The notes under the pieces: generated by a model
Seen by the model: the letters and a program-made list of their open reading frames with translations, nothing else
Told to the model about the DNA's origin: nothing
The model's database searches: none
Position numbers and translations under genes: made by a program
NCBI GenBank assembly: GCA_038380795.1
Contig: CM076266.1
Location: 14,978,145 to 15,042,144 of the forward strand
Length of the DNA: 64,000 bases
DNA from: Pyrocephalus nanus
Taxonomy: Eukaryota; Chordata; Aves; Passeriformes; Tyrannidae
Reading direction: 5' to 3'
Shown here: in pieces, positions 62,474 through 64,000 of the stretch
Layout of the letters: each line of letters begins with the position of its first letter
How positions within the stretch are numbered: position 1 is the stretch's first letter

Positions 62474-64000
62474 AAAGGGACTGATATTTCGGCACACATC
62501 AAGCTAAGGATATAATCTTTGGCCTACATTCCTGTGGGCTGCGTTCCTGTTTCCACTGCCTTGTATGCTGGCACCATTGCCAGTGTTTGCTGATACGGTA
62601 TCACCTCTCAGCAGTGTATTCGGTGGTTCCTTTACAGCACATCTAGTACTTTGTTTGGAGAACCAGTGCCGCCTTGAAACAGCACAGTGACTAGCAAGCT
62701 TAGCAATGCCAATAAGCATTGCAAATCATTGTAATTATGCACAGGGGGAGGAAAACCAGTCAGATAGTGTAATTTAAATTGTTTTGTGCTACATCCTACT
62801 GTCAGTAAGGCCTACCTATGTTTGGGTTCAGCAGCAAATGATAATTTTACATGCTCTGAAAACTAACGTCTGCCTAGCTAGGGGATGTATTACACAAGAT
62901 GTTTTAGTTTTCCTATGCTATACAGGACTGTGTCTATATTTGAAAAAATATACATACCTTTTTGAAGTACTGTAGAGATTCTCTAATCTTTATTTTTGTT
63001 TTAATCTTTAGTGGAATTAACTACAGGTGGCAATGTTTTGCATATCTCAGCCAGAGCTGAAGAGTCTTTCTGAAGAAATCTGGGTCATGAAGAAATAAAA
63101 AGGGGCACAGCTAGAGCAAACAGAAACCTTGGACAGAGATTCCCCATTGAAAACTTACACCACTTAGGTCATTTTCAAAAGAAATAAGCTATTTACAAAA
63201 TCCCTCAGGAAATACTCACCAACTATCCTTGAAGTTCAACAATTGTTCTGGCCTTTCTTTGGAGAGTGGTAAACTTTGCATATAGTTATAACAGAAGACT
63301 CTAAAAATAGGCCAAGCCAAGCCAGTCAGTCTTCTGATCCTCTGCTAGTTTTGAATGAGAGAGCACTTTCTCAGGTTTGTAGTACAGGTTTTTAATGCCT
63401 CAGGTAAAATATATTTGCTCTATTGAGTCAAAGTGGCAAATTAATTGTTTTCTCTTGCATACAGTCTTTCTTTAGAAAGAAGTGCTCTGATTTCACCCCA
63501 AAACAAAAAGTGGTGCTCTATTGAAGGAATAACACTTCTGCTCTTCTGTTGTGCTCTCTAATTGCACATCAGTATTCGCAAAAAAAAAAAAAAAAAAAAA
63601 TTGGGGGAGTAAAAAGCATCATTTCCTTACTGCAGTCAGACATATATGTTTTCTGTTGTGAGGAGGGTAGAGATGTAGATATGTTCTCTTCTTTGAAAGG
63701 AGAGCAAAAATCTAATCAGACAATATTTTATGATTTATTCATAAAATGTTTCTACTTGACCTTTTTGTGCTGCATAGTTTCTGAAGTATTCTACCACAAT
63801 TTTTTTATCAGACTTGGTCATTATTGTTTCCTGCACTTAAGAAAAAAATAAGTCTATTAATTACCACTTACATTAGGCATATCGAGATACTGTCCAGGTT
63901 GATTTGATCTTGATAGACCCTTTAGAAATGACTTTACACTGACACTGACTTTACAGTGGATGAATTACTGCTTAGGTCCATATCTTTCCTGAAGCTCAGT
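62474..64000 (+). other. Non-coding stretch to the window end
   Basis: AT-rich. It has an acceptor-like tract ending at about 63010 and an A21 run at 63580-63600. No exon or recognised repeat. Confidence 0.45.
63580..63600 (+). repeat. A21 homopolymer
   Basis: A run of 21 A followed by TTGGGGGAG. No retrocopy is recognised to its left. Confidence 0.95.

Noticed and set aside
1..64000. CRISPR arrays, operons, tRNA or rRNA genes
   Set aside because: Vertebrate-type sequence; no regularly spaced repeats and no cloverleaf or rRNA sequence recognised by eye. A tRNAscan/Infernal run would be needed to exclude small RNAs.

Overview
This window is vertebrate nuclear DNA, and most likely a bird. The evidence is the interspersed repeats. 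About a dozen pieces of CR1 non-LTR retrotransposons are recognisable from their ORF2 protein and their 3' ends, including one copy that keeps the avian-type 3' octamer repeats (AATCATAG read on the + strand). I recognise no SINE, L1 or mammalian repeat. Crocodilians and turtles also carry CR1, so 'bird' is an inference from overall character, not proof. No intact protein-coding gene or coding exon can be named. Nearly all long open frames are CR1 remnants, GC-rich frames in a CpG island, or chance frames that begin at non-ATG codons.

Left part (1-26.9 kb): AT-rich non-coding DNA with six CR1 pieces and one Ty3/gypsy-like reverse transcriptase fossil. The most structured stretch is 7.0-10.5 kb. 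A decayed gypsy RT on the minus strand is followed by a long old CR1 on the plus strand (about 7.88-10.46 kb), which was later split by a younger minus-strand CR1 (9341-9750). From 10.5 to 25.8 kb I see only simple repeats and small tandem duplications. Two CR1 pieces are joined at 25.86-26.81 kb, next to the CpG island.

Centre (26.9-27.75 kb): a strong CpG island of about 840 bp with GC boxes, two G-quadruplex motifs, a 21-bp duplication that creates two consensus 5' splice sites, and a degenerate minisatellite at its right edge. It looks like a promoter plus non-coding first exon of a gene read rightward. In the lines I sampled by eye, the + strand has more C than G to the left of the island and clearly more G than C (and more T than A) to the right, as expected of a transcribed strand starting here.

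Right part (27.75-64 kb): AT-rich, G+T-skewed DNA, read here as probable long intron(s) of that gene. It has six CR1 pieces, five of them antisense to the inferred transcription, a few microsatellites, two weak exon-like segments (46529-46670 and 58983-59039), and a CpG-rich islet at 62267-62461 that may be an alternative promoter or first exon. The gene cannot be identified from this window. I found no evidence of a novel multi-gene system; the items worth checking are the promoter architecture, the gypsy fossil and the nested CR1 insertions.
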